NCBI RefSeq assembly: GCF_900104585.1
Contig: NZ_FNVX01000006.1
Span: 1,240,001-1,304,000 of the forward strand
Length of the DNA: 64,000 nucleotides
Origin: Bacteroides ihuae
GTDB taxonomy: Bacteria; Bacteroidota; Bacteroidia; Bacteroidales; Bacteroidaceae
Direction of reading: 5' to 3'
This document shows positions 27,280-37,978 of this stretch, piece after piece; within the stretch, counting starts at the first letter, position 1, and each line of letters starts with the position of its first letter. The translations under genes and the position numbers were made by a program. The notes under the pieces were generated by a model. That model worked only from the letters and a program-made list of their open reading frames with translations. It made no database searches and had not been told where the DNA came from.

Positions 27280-29073
27280 ATGAATATAGAAAATAAACTT
27301 GTGTCGTCCGTTATTAACGGTTTAAAAGCTCTTTATGAGCAAGATGTTCCTGTTGCACAGGTACAATTGCAGAAAACGAAGAAGGAGTTTGAAGGTCACC
27401 TCACCTTAGTGGTATTCCCTTTTTTAAGAATCTCTAAGAAAGGACCCGAACAAACAGCCAATGAAATAGGCGAGTACTTAAAGGCCAATGAACCAGCCGT
27501 GGAGTCTTTCAATGTCATTAAAGGGTTCTTGAATCTGACGGTTGAATCGAGTGAATGGATTGAGTTGCTTAATTCAATTCATGCTGACAAGGAATATGGG
27601 TTTCTGCGTGCTGATGAGAACTCTCCTTTGGTCATGATTGAATATTCATCTCCTAACACCAATAAGCCACTTCACTTGGGGCATGTGCGCAATAACCTTC
27701 TGGGTAATGCTTTAGCTAATATAGTGAAAGCCAACGGTAATAAAGTTGTTAAAACTAATATTGTAAATGATCGCGGAATACATATTTGCAAGTCAATGTT
27801 GGCTTGGGCTAAATATGGTAATGGTGAGACACCCGAATCTTCAGGGAAAAAGGGAGATCATTTGGTGGGCGATTATTATGTCTCGTTTGATAAGCACTAT
27901 AAAGCAGAAGTAGCCGGATTGATGCAGGAAGGGATGACTAAAGAAGAGGCGGAGGCTGCTTCTCCATTGATGAATGAGGCTCGTGAAATGCTTCTGAAAT
28001 GGGAATCGGGTGATTCAGAGGTTCGTGCTTTATGGTCTATGATGAACGATTGGGTTTATTCCGGATTCGAAGAAACTTATCGTAGAATGGGTGTCACTTT
28101 TGATAAAATATATTATGAGTCGAATACGTACTTGGAAGGAAAAGAGAAAGTTCTTGAAGGCTTGGATAAAGGTGCTTTTTATAGAAAAGACGACGGTTCT
28201 GTTTGGGCTGATTTAACTTCTGAAGGGCTTGATCATAAACTCCTACTTCGTGCCGATGGTACTTCTGTGTATATGACTCAGGATATTGGTACTGCTAAAC
28301 TTCGTTTTGCTGATTTCCCCATTAATAAAATGATTTATGTCGTTGGAAATGAGCAGAATTACCATTTTCAGGTACTGTCTATTTTACTTGATAAGTTGGG
28401 CTTTGAGTGGGGTAAAGGCTTAGTCCATTTCTCTTACGGTATGGTAGAGTTGCCTGAAGGAAAGATGAAATCTCGTGAAGGAACGGTTGTAGATGCTGAT
28501 GAACTGATAGAGGAGATGGTGAATACGGCAAAGGAAACCTCTGCTGAACTGGGTAAATTAGAAGGATGTACAGAAGAAGAGGCTAATAATATTACACGTA
28601 TTGTTGGGCTAGGGGCATTGAAGTATTTCATATTAAAGGTTGATGCTCGTAAGAATATGACCTTTAACCCTAAAGAATCGATTGATTTTAATGGTAATAC
28701 GGGTCCCTTTATTCAATATACTTATGCTCGCATTCAATCAATACTTCGTAAAGCTATTGAAACAGGGATTGTTATTCCTGATGTGTTTTCTGAAAATATC
28801 ACATTGAGTGAGAAAGAAGAAGGCCTGGTTCAGATGCTTGCTGATTTTGCTGCCATAGTGAAGCAGGCAGGAGATGATTATAGTCCTTCAATTATAGCTA
28901 ATTATGTATATGATCTGGTGAAAGAATATAATCAATTTTATCATGATTACAGTATTTTGAGGGAAGAAAACGAAAGTGTGAAGATCTTCCGTATTATGCT
29001 GTCGGCTAATATAGCTAAAGTGATTAAATTAAGTATGGGCTTGCTTGGCATTGAGGTGCCTGATAGGATGTAA
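27280..29073 (+). CDS. argS: Arginyl-tRNA synthetase
   Basis: A 597-residue class I synthetase charging tRNA-Arg. It has the N-terminal additional domain (about 1-100), the HIGH-type motif in SSPNTNKPLHLGHVRNN, the KMSKS-equivalent GKMKSREGT and a C-terminal DALR anticodon-binding domain ending in PDRM. The frame is open from 27247, but ATG 27280 (MNIENKLVSS) is the natural start, 20 bp after an exact TATCTTTG -7 box (27252-27259). Confidence 0.96.
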   Translation: MNIENKLVSSVINGLKALYEQDVPVAQVQLQKTKKEFEGHLTLVVFPFLRISKKGPEQTANEIGEYLKANEPAVESFNVIKGFLNLTVESSEWIELLNSIHADKEYGFLRADENSPLVMIEYSSPNTNKPLHLGHVRNNLLGNALANIVKANGNKVVKTNIVNDRGIHICKSMLAWAKYGNGETPESSGKKGDHLVGDYYVSFDKHYKAEVAGLMQEGMTKEEAEAASPLMNEAREMLLKWESGDSEVRALWSMMNDWVYSGFEETYRRMGVTFDKIYYESNTYLEGKEKVLEGLDKGAFYRKDDGSVWADLTSEGLDHKLLLRADGTSVYMTQDIGTAKLRFADFPINKMIYVVGNEQNYHFQVLSILLDKLGFEWGKGLVHFSYGMVELPEGKMKSREGTVVDADELIEEMVNTAKETSAELGKLEGCTEEEANNITRIVGLGALKYFILKVDARKNMTFNPKESIDFNGNTGPFIQYTYARIQSILRKAIETGIVIPDVFSENITLSEKEEGLVQMLADFAAIVKQAGDDYSPSIIANYVYDLVKEYNQFYHDYSILREENESVKIFRIMLSANIAKVIKLSMGLLGIEVPDRM

Positions 29074-29094
29074 AACGCTTTTTGATTAAATAAG

Positions 29095-29128
29095 AAAAGG
29101 CCGTAAGCATATTTGTTTACGGCCTTTT
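29095..29128. terminator. Bidirectional terminator argS / topA
   Basis: AAAAGGCCGTAA and TTACGGCCTTTT form a perfect 12-bp stem between convergent genes, with T-rich tails on both strands. Confidence 0.85.
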
Positions 29129-29148
29129 CTTATTTATAGGTCTGTCTG

Positions 29149-31665
29149 TTATTCTTTAACTGCTGCTTTTGTTTTAGCAGTGGACTTTTTAGCAGAAGTT
29201 GCTTTATCTTTTGCTGCTACTTTTTTCTTTGTCTTAGCGGCCGTTGCTGTTTTTTTCTTTGCTGCTGCAGCCTTTTCTTTAGGTTCATTCGTTGTGGATT
29301 CAGGTGCAGACTTAGCTTTTGATTTCGTTGCAGACTTTTTCTTCTTTTCAGAAGGGCTTTCACCTTTCTCTATCTGTTGATTAATGATACTCAAGCAGGT
29401 CTCAAGATCAAGGTCTTGAGGAACAACATCCTTAGGTATCTTATAGTTGGACTTTTTATAAGCAATATAAGGGCCATATCTTCCGTTTAGAACCTCTAGC
29501 TCGCTTTCCTCTTCAAATTTCTTTATTATTTTTTGAGCTTCTGCAATTCTCTTTGCTTTTATGAGTTCAATAGCCTCTTCTAAGAGGACTTCCATTGGAT
29601 CTAATCCTTTGGGTAGTGAAATGAATTTTGAGTCATGACGAATATATGGGCCAAATCGCCCTACACTTGCAATGACCGTTTTTTCTTCAAAGTCGCCTAG
29701 TGTTCTGGGTAGTTTGAATAATTCTAAAGCCTCATCAAGTGTAATAGTCTCTATCGACATTCCTTTTTTAAGTTGAGAGAAGCGTGGCTTTTCCTCTTCT
29801 TCCGTGGCGCCTATTTGTACTACGGGCCCATACCTTCCGATTTTTACGGAAACTTGTTTTCCGGTACCAGGTTCTTCACCTAAAATACGTTCACCTACTT
29901 TATGCTCTGTCTTAGTCGCTAGAGTCAATTCAACTGATGAATGAAAGCCTTTATAGAAGTTTTTCATAATCTCAGTCCATTTCTTTTCTCCTTCAGCCAC
30001 TTCATCAAACTCCTTTTCCACGTTGGCAGTGAAATTATAGTCTAAAATATCAGGGAAATATTCTGTAAGAAAGTCATTAACCACGATACCCATATCTGTT
30101 GGGAACAGCTTGGATTTTTCGTTTCCTGTTATTTCTGTGTGAATGGTATCCTCTATTGTTCCGTCGTTGAGCGATAATATGTTAAAACGGCGTTCCGTAC
30201 CTTCTTTGTCGCTTTTCTCTACGTAGCCTCTCTTTTGAATCGTTGAGATTGTAGGGGCATAAGTTGAAGGACGCCCAATGCCCAGTTCCTCGAGCTTGCG
30301 TACCAAGCTGGCTTCCGTGTAGCGCGCAGGCCTTTGTGTGAAGCGTTCTGTAGCCAATATTTCTTCTTGCTCAAGTTTCTGCCCTTTATTCAACGGTGGA
30401 AGCAGATGACTTTCGTCTTCCTGTTCGTTATCATCATCGTATGATTCTTTGTAAACTCGGAGGAAACCGTCGAATTTGATTACTTCTCCGGTTGCCATAA
30501 ATTTATCGGCGGAATTATTTGTGCCAATAGTTACAGTGGTCTTTTTTAATTCAGCATCAGCCATCTGTGAAGCAATGGTGCGCTTCCAGATGAGGCTATA
30601 TAATTTTTTCTCTTGTGCTGATCCATCAACGGATTGGTTCTCCATATATGTTGGGCGGATGGCTTCATGCGCTTCTTGCGCTCCTTTGGTCTTTGTTGCG
30701 AAGTGGCGCGCTTTAACGTATTCGCTACCCATAATATGTGTAATGGCCTCTTTACTGGCTGTGGTAGCAAAGTCGGATAAATTGACAGAGTCGGTACGCA
30801 TGTAGGTGATAAGTCCCGATTCATAGAGTTTCTGGGCTACCATCATTGTCTGTGCTACAGTGAACCCTAGTTTACGTGCGGCTTCTTGTTGCAAGGTTGA
30901 TGTTGTAAAGGGAGCTGCCGGAGTTTTTTTAAGTGGACGTGTGCTTATCTCTTCGATGGTAAACGTAGCCGTTTTACATTTCTCCAAGAATTTATAGGCC
31001 TCTTCTTTCGTTTTCAAACGATGCGTTAGCTCTGCTTTCATTTCAACTTGTTTTCCATCTGCGTCTGGTACAAGGAATGTGGCTGTAATACGATAGGAAG
31101 CTTCTGTTTTAAATGTTTGAATTTCGCGTTCGCGTTCCACTACTAAACGTACTGTGACGGATTGTACGCGGCCTGCAGATAATGATGGTTTGATTTTTCT
31201 CCACAATATTGGTGAAAGTTCAAAACCTACTATACGGTCAAGGATGCGGCGTGCTTGTTGTGCGTTAACCAAGTCAATGTTAATGCTACGAGGCTCTTGA
31301 ATAGCTTTTAGTATTGCTGTTTTTGTAATTTCATGAAAAACGATTCGTTTGGCATTCTCCGGGTTCAGGCCAAGTACTTCATACAGGTGCCATGAGATAG
31401 CCTCTCCTTCACGGTCCTCATCGGAAGCGAGCCATATCATTTCTGCATTCTTCGATTCTTTCTTTAACTCTTCAACTAGTTTCTTCTTCTCAGTTGGAAT
31501 TTCATATTTGGGCTCAAAGTCATTCTCGACATTGATACTGAATTCTTTTTTCTTCAAATCTCGTATATGGCCGTAGCTTGAGAGAACTTTAAAATCTTCT
31601 CCAAGAAACTTCTCAATCGTTTTTGCTTTTGCCGGTGATTCGACAATGACAAGGTTTTTTTGCAT
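29149..31665 (-). CDS. topA: DNA topoisomerase I (type IA)
   Basis: An 838-residue topoisomerase relaxing negative supercoils. It has the Toprim domain with IVESPAKAKTIEKFLG at the N-terminus and DEDREGEAISWH, and the catalytic Tyr288 in GLITYMRTDS. The C-terminal half carries three TopoI-C repeats marked by GRYGP/GRFGPYI motifs instead of Cys4 zinc fingers. The last 75 residues or so are a Lys/Ala/Thr-rich basic tail, common in Bacteroidetes TopA and likely to bind DNA or RNA nonspecifically. Confidence 0.97.
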   Translation of the reverse strand: MQKNLVIVESPAKAKTIEKFLGEDFKVLSSYGHIRDLKKKEFSINVENDFEPKYEIPTEKKKLVEELKKESKNAEMIWLASDEDREGEAISWHLYEVLGLNPENAKRIVFHEITKTAILKAIQEPRSINIDLVNAQQARRILDRIVGFELSPILWRKIKPSLSAGRVQSVTVRLVVEREREIQTFKTEASYRITATFLVPDADGKQVEMKAELTHRLKTKEEAYKFLEKCKTATFTIEEISTRPLKKTPAAPFTTSTLQQEAARKLGFTVAQTMMVAQKLYESGLITYMRTDSVNLSDFATTASKEAITHIMGSEYVKARHFATKTKGAQEAHEAIRPTYMENQSVDGSAQEKKLYSLIWKRTIASQMADAELKKTTVTIGTNNSADKFMATGEVIKFDGFLRVYKESYDDDNEQEDESHLLPPLNKGQKLEQEEILATERFTQRPARYTEASLVRKLEELGIGRPSTYAPTISTIQKRGYVEKSDKEGTERRFNILSLNDGTIEDTIHTEITGNEKSKLFPTDMGIVVNDFLTEYFPDILDYNFTANVEKEFDEVAEGEKKWTEIMKNFYKGFHSSVELTLATKTEHKVGERILGEEPGTGKQVSVKIGRYGPVVQIGATEEEEKPRFSQLKKGMSIETITLDEALELFKLPRTLGDFEEKTVIASVGRFGPYIRHDSKFISLPKGLDPMEVLLEEAIELIKAKRIAEAQKIIKKFEEESELEVLNGRYGPYIAYKKSNYKIPKDVVPQDLDLETCLSIINQQIEKGESPSEKKKKSATKSKAKSAPESTTNEPKEKAAAAKKKTATAAKTKKKVAAKDKATSAKKSTAKTKAAVKE

Positions 31666-31798
31666 GTTTTTTTCTTTAAGAATGGACTTACGTCTTGATA
31701 TTTGCCCGCAAAAGTAGAAAAAACATCTATTCCCACCTTATAATATATAGAGAATCTATCCTTTTTAGCAAAAAAAAGGTCTTTTTCATCTTAAGCAC

Positions 31799-33490
31799 TT
31801 AGAATCGGAAGCTTAATCCTCCAACAAAATTGAAATTCTCACTAGGATAAGAATAATAGTATTGATATTCCTTGTTCAACAAATTTTCTGCTCGTGCGTA
31901 TATAAATACTTCTTGAAAAATATTATAGGTGAGTCCCAGTTTCAAGTTGTTGATGGAAGGCATTCTATAACGCGATGTTTGAGCAGAAACATAATCTATC
32001 ACTTCAGCGGATGCCAATCGAACAGACTTGTATCCCAAATTTAATCTTAATTTTGGAACAATTTGAGCATTGGCATCTAACTCAAAATCAAAAACGGGCT
32101 TTTGAATCAGTAGGTTTTTGTTTGTTTTCTGCCAAGAGTAAGCATTGCTAGATGCGGAAATTTGATATAAATCTTTGTATTGATAGCTAATCTTTAATCC
32201 GGAAAACAAGCTTTTTGTTTTTCCCTGAGAGTAAGAGATGCTGCCGCCAGTACTATATAGTGGTGATAAATCGTCGGACACAATTTTATATCCTCCGTAA
32301 AGGTTAAACCAAAGCCCAATTAATGGGCTGGCTTTAAAACCTGCAGTTGTATTTAATAATTCATAGGAGTCAGACATACGTGTTTCGGGATTGCTATAAG
32401 GATGTAGTTGCTCCATGTTTCTGAAGTCATTAATGATTTTGCCACCTTTGGCTTCGGCATAGAGGATGTATGAATCCGAAAAAATGTAATTGGCAACGAA
32501 ATCGGGTGCCATGCGTACACTTTTTCCATAGTTAAATGCCAAATCAAAATGTGCTCCTGCTTTCAAGTACCAATTATCATCTTTTAGTTCGTAATATGAA
32601 TTCAATTGGAGGGAGGTATAGTCTTTAAACTGCGAAGAATAGGACATATTGTCCATTTGGGCAGAAACAGTAACCTTTTGTTGCTCATTGATGGCTCCTG
32701 TAACACTTGCCTTTGTCCGAATAATACTTTCATTGGTAGAAGCTCCAGAGATAGAATGTCTTTTGTTGAATGCCAGCAGATTCGTTTCAGCGCTGAACTG
32801 GAAGGGCAGGGCTTCATCCATTGATTTTACACCAAAGTGTACATCAACCGAATTATATCTCTGTTTGTCGCTATTCCCAAATTCCATGAGATTGCGGCCA
32901 TAGTTGAAGTCCTCTTGCTGCCATTGGCCGGATATATTCATGTCGAGTTTGCTGAATTGGTGCAGATAGTCAACTCCTGCCTGACTTCTGTAGAAACGGG
33001 CATCCCATTTATTTGCTTCTTGTCCGATGAGGTCGATCTTAGGCTTTGTGAGTTCGCCATTCATCCCGTCCATCGCTCCGAACACAGTGAGCTTATCTTT
33101 TTTCGAAAGGTTGAAAAGATAATTAATTCTGGCATCCAGATTTCCATAATTCCCATATCCTAATCGAGCATATCCTTTTTTTGCCATCTCTTGTTCCTCT
33201 TTCTCGGAATAAAACTTCATGGCAGTAAAGGGAAATGAATTTGCTGGTGAGAGTGCATTATCATACTCTACCTTTTTTTTGCTGATGGTTGGTTGGTCAA
33301 CCTTTGGCAACACATTTATTTTAGAAACATCGATAATTTCAGGGTTGTATTGTTGTTCCACAACAACAGTGCGGTTCATTGTGGTATCTTTCGGGGTCTG
33401 GGCTTCAGCTAGCTTAGGAATAAATAGTGTGATACCCAATAATACAAAGCTACTTAACTTTGTTTGTATTCTGTTTTTTGATCTTTTCAT
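31799..33490 (-). CDS. Outer-membrane beta-barrel protein (TonB-receptor-like barrel, no plug)
   Basis: A 563-residue exported protein. The signal peptide (about 1-30, ...KLAEA) is followed by mature Gln31 (QTPKD). A short periplasmic N-terminus (VVVEQQYNPEIIDV, residues 45-58) leads into an antiparallel beta-barrel with alternating aromatic strands, ending in a C-terminal Phe (GGLSFRF) as outer-membrane proteins do. Late motifs (ARAENLLNKEYQYY) match the C-terminus of TonB-dependent receptors, but there is no room for a plug domain. It starts 10 bp after the TPR gene stop, so the two form an operon and probably a complex. Substrate unknown. Confidence 0.82.
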   Translation of the reverse strand: MKRSKNRIQTKLSSFVLLGITLFIPKLAEAQTPKDTTMNRTVVVEQQYNPEIIDVSKINVLPKVDQPTISKKKVEYDNALSPANSFPFTAMKFYSEKEEQEMAKKGYARLGYGNYGNLDARINYLFNLSKKDKLTVFGAMDGMNGELTKPKIDLIGQEANKWDARFYRSQAGVDYLHQFSKLDMNISGQWQQEDFNYGRNLMEFGNSDKQRYNSVDVHFGVKSMDEALPFQFSAETNLLAFNKRHSISGASTNESIIRTKASVTGAINEQQKVTVSAQMDNMSYSSQFKDYTSLQLNSYYELKDDNWYLKAGAHFDLAFNYGKSVRMAPDFVANYIFSDSYILYAEAKGGKIINDFRNMEQLHPYSNPETRMSDSYELLNTTAGFKASPLIGLWFNLYGGYKIVSDDLSPLYSTGGSISYSQGKTKSLFSGLKISYQYKDLYQISASSNAYSWQKTNKNLLIQKPVFDFELDANAQIVPKLRLNLGYKSVRLASAEVIDYVSAQTSRYRMPSINNLKLGLTYNIFQEVFIYARAENLLNKEYQYYYSYPSENFNFVGGLSFRF

Positions 33491-33500
33491 GAGTAATTAC

Positions 33501-36500
33501 TTAATTAAGTTTTTGCAACCGAGTTTCAATCATACTTTTAATATCATCGTTCGCATGGTAGTTCTGTTGTAGACTAAGCAGGTATTGCCGCGCATCCAAC
33601 TTCTTATTCATAGCGACGTATACATCTGATAGAAGAATAAAGGTACGAGCCAGCCAATAGGCGTGAGGAGTGCTCTGTTCAATATAGTTCAATGCCTCTT
33701 TTTCTGCGGCATTATATTCTTTTGCTTCATACAAGTTCTGAGCAACAAGATATTTTGCTTCAGCTCCGTAAATATTACGAGTATCTTTAGCTAAAGCTTT
33801 AAGATCTGCCATGGCATTTTTCTCTGCTCGTTCATTTAGATAAGCCTTGGCTCTATAATAGGTGGCTTCATTGGTTAGCTCAGGACTGAGTTTTGTTTCC
33901 GAAAGGAGATCAGCAGCAGCACGTATTGTCTCTGCGTTGTTCTTCGTCAGATAAGCAGAACGTAAGATACCTGTCTGGGCTAATATACGATTTTCGGCAC
34001 TTGATGCTTGCCCTCTTAGTCGCTTGTATAGCGTGAGTGCCTCGTCAAACTTTTGTAGCTTAAATAGTACTTCTGCTCTCATGATAATTGTTCCTTCAGA
34101 GAAACGATTGTCAGGGTATTCTAATAGTTTGCCTGAATGCAGTAGTATCATATCGTCGTTTTTCTGTTCTCTGGCAATTAGGCAAAGATAATAGTGTGCA
34201 CTTTGTTTAAATGCTCCATCTGGAAATGCCTGGAGATATTTATTAAGGCTTTCTTTGGCTTGCTCAATTTTGCCCTTCATATAAACCTTCTCTGCAGCTG
34301 TATACGTTAGCGAATCTTGTTCGCTAATGTCAAGGTGGATGTTTCCGGGAAGAGAAGATATTAGCGATGAGAACTCATCGATGCGGTTTGTGTCTATGTA
34401 AATTGATTTTAAGTCACGAAGTGCGAGACGAGCTTCTTCGCTGCCTTGATACTGAGTAATTACATATTTGTAAGCTTCAATAGCTTGATTATAGTCTTCG
34501 TTCTGGTAATATAACAGGCCGATCTCAGCTGCAGCTTTTCTGCTTACCGGACTCTCGGGATACTTATCTACAACTTCTTTGAAGGTGCTTATGGCTTGTT
34601 TGTTATTCTCCATCTGCACGTACGAACGACCTTTTTCATACAGAGCATTTATTGCATAAGGTGAATTGGGGTATTTTTCGGAAAGTTTATCCAATAAAGT
34701 TGTTTTTCCCGCATAATCTTTTTGCAATCCGGATACTAAGGCTAGTTGGTAGTATGAATAATCGCCCGTTGCACTTCCCATGCTTTCAGCCTGTGAATAG
34801 TATTGTTTTGCTTCATTGAATTTGCGCGAATGAAAGTTGCAATCACCGATCCGGTTATAGGCATCTGCTAAAGTTGGATTGCTTTTATCTTTTTCCATCT
34901 TTATGTATTTAAGAAACCAACTTTCGGCTAGCGAATAGTTCTTCTGCTGGAAAGCGGTATATCCTAAGTTGTAATGTGCGAGCACATACATTTCGCTGGA
35001 GGGCTGCTGGGTCAAGGATAAATAACTAGTGAAGTTCCGTGCGGCTTCTTCTCTGTTGTTTAAGCGATAAAATGTTTCTCCGCGCCAGTAGTAAGCATCT
35101 GCTTTAGTTTGACGATTGTACTGTCCAATGGCTATCGACTGGTTGAAATATCCGAGAGCTTGCTCAAACGATGCATTTGCAAACATCTGCGTTCCTAATT
35201 GGAACAAGATATTCTGTTTAGCTTCCATAATTCGTGTTCCCGGATTAGCGATGCGTTCAATTGATTTAAGAGCAGCATCATAACTGCGAGTATTCATATA
35301 TACTTCGACCAAATAGCTGCTTATTTTTTCAATATACTTAGAGTTTGGAAATTCATTCAGGAAGTTTTCGAAAACAGTCACTGACTCGCCAAAGGCCGAG
35401 AAAGAGGTCTCGTGTATGCACAAGGCATAGTTGTATGCTGCTTGCTCTTTCACCTTCATGTCTGCATTAGATGCAGCTGCTTGTTCAAAAGCCATACGCG
35501 CTTTGTTCTTTTCGGCTAACTGAAGGTCAGCCAGGCCCATGTGCAAATATGCATTCTGCGTTAGTGCATCATCTTTCATCACAACTTCTCCCAGAGTGGA
35601 AGCTGCTTTTGAAAACACATTAGTGTGGTAATATGATAAGCCTAACATGTATAGCGCATCTCTTCGCGGAGTAGTTTCGGTATTCAAATAGCCTTCGAAA
35701 GCATTGGTTGCTTTGTGATATTCACCAGAATAATAATAGACTTCGCCTAATATGCGGTGCATTTCAGCAGTGTATTGGCTTTGAGGGAAGTTGGTAAGAT
35801 AGTTTTGTGCTATATTTCCAGCTTCGGCATATTGTTTTTTTATAAGGTAGATCTCTGCAGTGTAATATGAAGAGAGCTTTTTATATTTAGAACTATTTTG
35901 TAGCTTAAGAAAACCACTTAGTGCTTCGTCGTATCGTTGTTGAGTGTATCGGATATATGCGATGTAGTAAGTGCAATCTTCCGAGTATTTATTATTCGTA
36001 TTTTTTAAAGTCTCGAACCAAATAGCTGCTTCTTTGATATTGCCTGTCTTTAGATAACTACTAGCCAAGCGATAAGTCATTTCATCTCTCTCATCGTTAG
36101 CCAACAGATCGAGGCGTGAGGAGTTAAATAGCGCCAACGCTTCATCATATTTTTCTTCAAAGAAATAGGTTGAAGCGATAAGTGCATAGATACGGTTTAC
36201 ATGAGGTGAATCAGGATACTTCTCCAGATACCCCCTTAATAAAGCTGTACTATTGTGGTCTTGCAGTTCGTAGGATGAACAAACCATCATATACTCCGCT
36301 TCTTGATTAAACGGAGAAGTTGGTTGTTGCTTTATAAAATGTTGAAGAGAAAGAGTGGCAGCAGCATAATCCTCTTTTATAAAAAGCTCTTTCCCTTCAT
36401 AATATAAACGAGAAGGCGATGATATTTCTCCACTGGTTTGAGCCGAAACATAGCTTGGAACGGAACAAATAAATACGCATATAATCTGTAAGATCTTCTT

Positions 36501-36506
36501 TTTCAT
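33501..36506 (-). CDS. Exported 1001-residue tetratricopeptide-repeat protein
   Basis: The signal peptide (1-22, ...SYVSA) is followed by Gln23. The rest is almost entirely TPR/Sel1-like helical repeats (recurrent A..Y...G...YY...Y..A...F patterns, for example YYSGEYHKATNAFEGYL and YYQNEDYNQAIEAYKYV). I estimate around 20 or more repeats. It probably forms a periplasmic solenoid scaffold for the barrel protein encoded immediately downstream. No enzymatic domain is seen. The pairing of a long TPR protein with a plugless barrel suggests an envelope assembly or secretion role, but this is inference. Confidence 0.85.
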   Translation of the reverse strand: MKKKILQIICVFICSVPSYVSAQTSGEISSPSRLYYEGKELFIKEDYAAATLSLQHFIKQQPTSPFNQEAEYMMVCSSYELQDHNSTALLRGYLEKYPDSPHVNRIYALIASTYFFEEKYDEALALFNSSRLDLLANDERDEMTYRLASSYLKTGNIKEAAIWFETLKNTNNKYSEDCTYYIAYIRYTQQRYDEALSGFLKLQNSSKYKKLSSYYTAEIYLIKKQYAEAGNIAQNYLTNFPQSQYTAEMHRILGEVYYYSGEYHKATNAFEGYLNTETTPRRDALYMLGLSYYHTNVFSKAASTLGEVVMKDDALTQNAYLHMGLADLQLAEKNKARMAFEQAAASNADMKVKEQAAYNYALCIHETSFSAFGESVTVFENFLNEFPNSKYIEKISSYLVEVYMNTRSYDAALKSIERIANPGTRIMEAKQNILFQLGTQMFANASFEQALGYFNQSIAIGQYNRQTKADAYYWRGETFYRLNNREEAARNFTSYLSLTQQPSSEMYVLAHYNLGYTAFQQKNYSLAESWFLKYIKMEKDKSNPTLADAYNRIGDCNFHSRKFNEAKQYYSQAESMGSATGDYSYYQLALVSGLQKDYAGKTTLLDKLSEKYPNSPYAINALYEKGRSYVQMENNKQAISTFKEVVDKYPESPVSRKAAAEIGLLYYQNEDYNQAIEAYKYVITQYQGSEEARLALRDLKSIYIDTNRIDEFSSLISSLPGNIHLDISEQDSLTYTAAEKVYMKGKIEQAKESLNKYLQAFPDGAFKQSAHYYLCLIAREQKNDDMILLHSGKLLEYPDNRFSEGTIIMRAEVLFKLQKFDEALTLYKRLRGQASSAENRILAQTGILRSAYLTKNNAETIRAAADLLSETKLSPELTNEATYYRAKAYLNERAEKNAMADLKALAKDTRNIYGAEAKYLVAQNLYEAKEYNAAEKEALNYIEQSTPHAYWLARTFILLSDVYVAMNKKLDARQYLLSLQQNYHANDDIKSMIETRLQKLN

Positions 36507-36639
36507 AATTATACATTTTTACAAAAATACTCGTTTTTAACGATAAAACGGCAGATAAAGTATAGTTTGACAGTCTTTAACTAGATTCTAAAGCTAATAA
36601 AAGCCTTGAAAGATGAAAGATTACGGCTCTATCGCCAAA

Positions 36640-37170
36640 TTAAAACTCCTGTTCCTCTAAAAAGGTTATCAATCCTTTTCGAATAGACTCCAGACCAAAT
36701 TTCTCCGGTTTTATTTCATTTAAAGGAACGAAGAAAGAGGCTGCAACATCATCCATTGCTTTGAGATGGCTGGTGTCTTCAACTTTGCATAACAGGAAAG
36801 CATCGAGGGTGTGCACGGGGAATCCCGAGTAGATGTATATATTAGGAATAGAAAACAGGTAGGTCGCTTTCTGAACAGCCAATCCGGTTTCTTCAAGAAC
36901 TTCTCGAATAATAGCTTCTTCTGTTGTTTCGTGTATGTCGACAAAACCACCCGGGAGATCAAGTGAACCTTTAGCCGGATCTTTAGCTCGCTCACAGACG
37001 AGTAATTCTTTTTTCTCATTCAGTATGAAAGCAACGGTGGCAGAAGAAGGATTGAAGTAATACACAAATCCACAGTCCATGCATTTCTTTGATTTTTCAT
37101 TATTTACTAGAAATTGAGATGAACCGCATTTAGGGCAGTATTGAAATTGAGAAAGAGGATGTTTCATCAT
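36640..37170 (-). CDS. NUDIX hydrolase with N-terminal zinc ribbon
   Basis: A 176-residue protein. A four-Cys zinc ribbon (YCPKCG...CMDCGF) precedes a NUDIX domain with the box GGFVDIHETTEEAIIREVLEETGL (written here only as key residues G, E, R, E-E in the usual GX5EX7REVXEETGX order). The NudC-like layout suggests hydrolysis of NADH or another nucleoside diphosphate derivative; the substrate is not decided. The frame opens at a TTG (37191), but the tandem ATGs at 37170/37167 are better starts. A TAACTTTG -7 box lies at 37189-37196 (minus). Confidence 0.87.
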   Translation of the reverse strand: MMKHPLSQFQYCPKCGSSQFLVNNEKSKKCMDCGFVYYFNPSSATVAFILNEKKELLVCERAKDPAKGSLDLPGGFVDIHETTEEAIIREVLEETGLAVQKATYLFSIPNIYIYSGFPVHTLDAFLLCKVEDTSHLKAMDDVAASFFVPLNEIKPEKFGLESIRKGLITFLEEQEF

Positions 37171-37905
37171 ATTATGTTTTTGTATGGGCAAAGTTAATAA
37201 AAAAACTCGATTGTTTTTGTTGAAACTCCTTTTGCTCGTCTAATTAATCTGTCTATATTCGTGTCAGAATTCCAATAAATAAAACTATGATAAGCTGGAT
37301 TAAGTCCTTCTTTGCTCTTTTCTTTCCTCAATGCTGTGTCGTTTGCGAAAATCCACTTTTCGATGGTGAGGAGATGTTGTGCATAAAATGCAATATGGAT
37401 ATGCCACGTACTAACTATCATCGTATACGTGGAAACCCGGCCGAACGTTTATTCTGGGGAAGAATACCAATTGAGCGCGCTACTTCTTTTTTCTTTTATT
37501 CTAAAGGAAGTGATTTCAGAAATATTTTGTATAGCCTGAAATATAGAGGGAATAAAGAATTGGGAGAATCTATGGGGCGTTTTATGGCCAGAGAGTTGTT
37601 AGATTGTGGTTTTTTTGAGGGAATAGATGTTGTCATTCCTGTGCCATTGCATCCGGATAAGTTGGCTAAGAGGGGGTATAATCAAAGTGAGTGGATTGCC
37701 CGAGGAGTCTCTGCTATAACGGGTGTTCGGGTTGATACTACTTCTGTCATTAGAAAAAAGAATACAGAGACACAGACACGAAAATCTACTTTTGAGCGTT
37801 GGGAAAATGTTGATGGTATTTTTGAACTACTTAATTCTGAGCTTTTTACAGGAAAGCATATTCTTATTTATTGCTGTCCGGTAAAAATTAGTGGACCAAA
37901 AAATT

Positions 37906-37942
37906 AGGGCTGTTTTCCTCTCTTGGAATCCAGCCCTTTTTC
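37906..37942 (+). terminator. Hairpin at the left end of the IS
   Basis: AGGGCTG (37906-37912) pairs with CAGCCCT (37931-37937), and inner TTCC with GGAA across a 2x2 internal loop. A TTTTTCTTT tail follows. It lies between the left inverted repeat and the transposase gene, where it would stop readthrough from comF. Confidence 0.65.
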
Positions 37943-37978
37943 TTTCCTTTGCAGTTACCACACCTAAAAGGAAAATCT

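Noticed and set aside
37949..37978. Upstream TTG start for the transposase
   Set aside because: The TTG overlaps the likely -7 box and U-tract of the hairpin. ATG 37979 follows a better leader.
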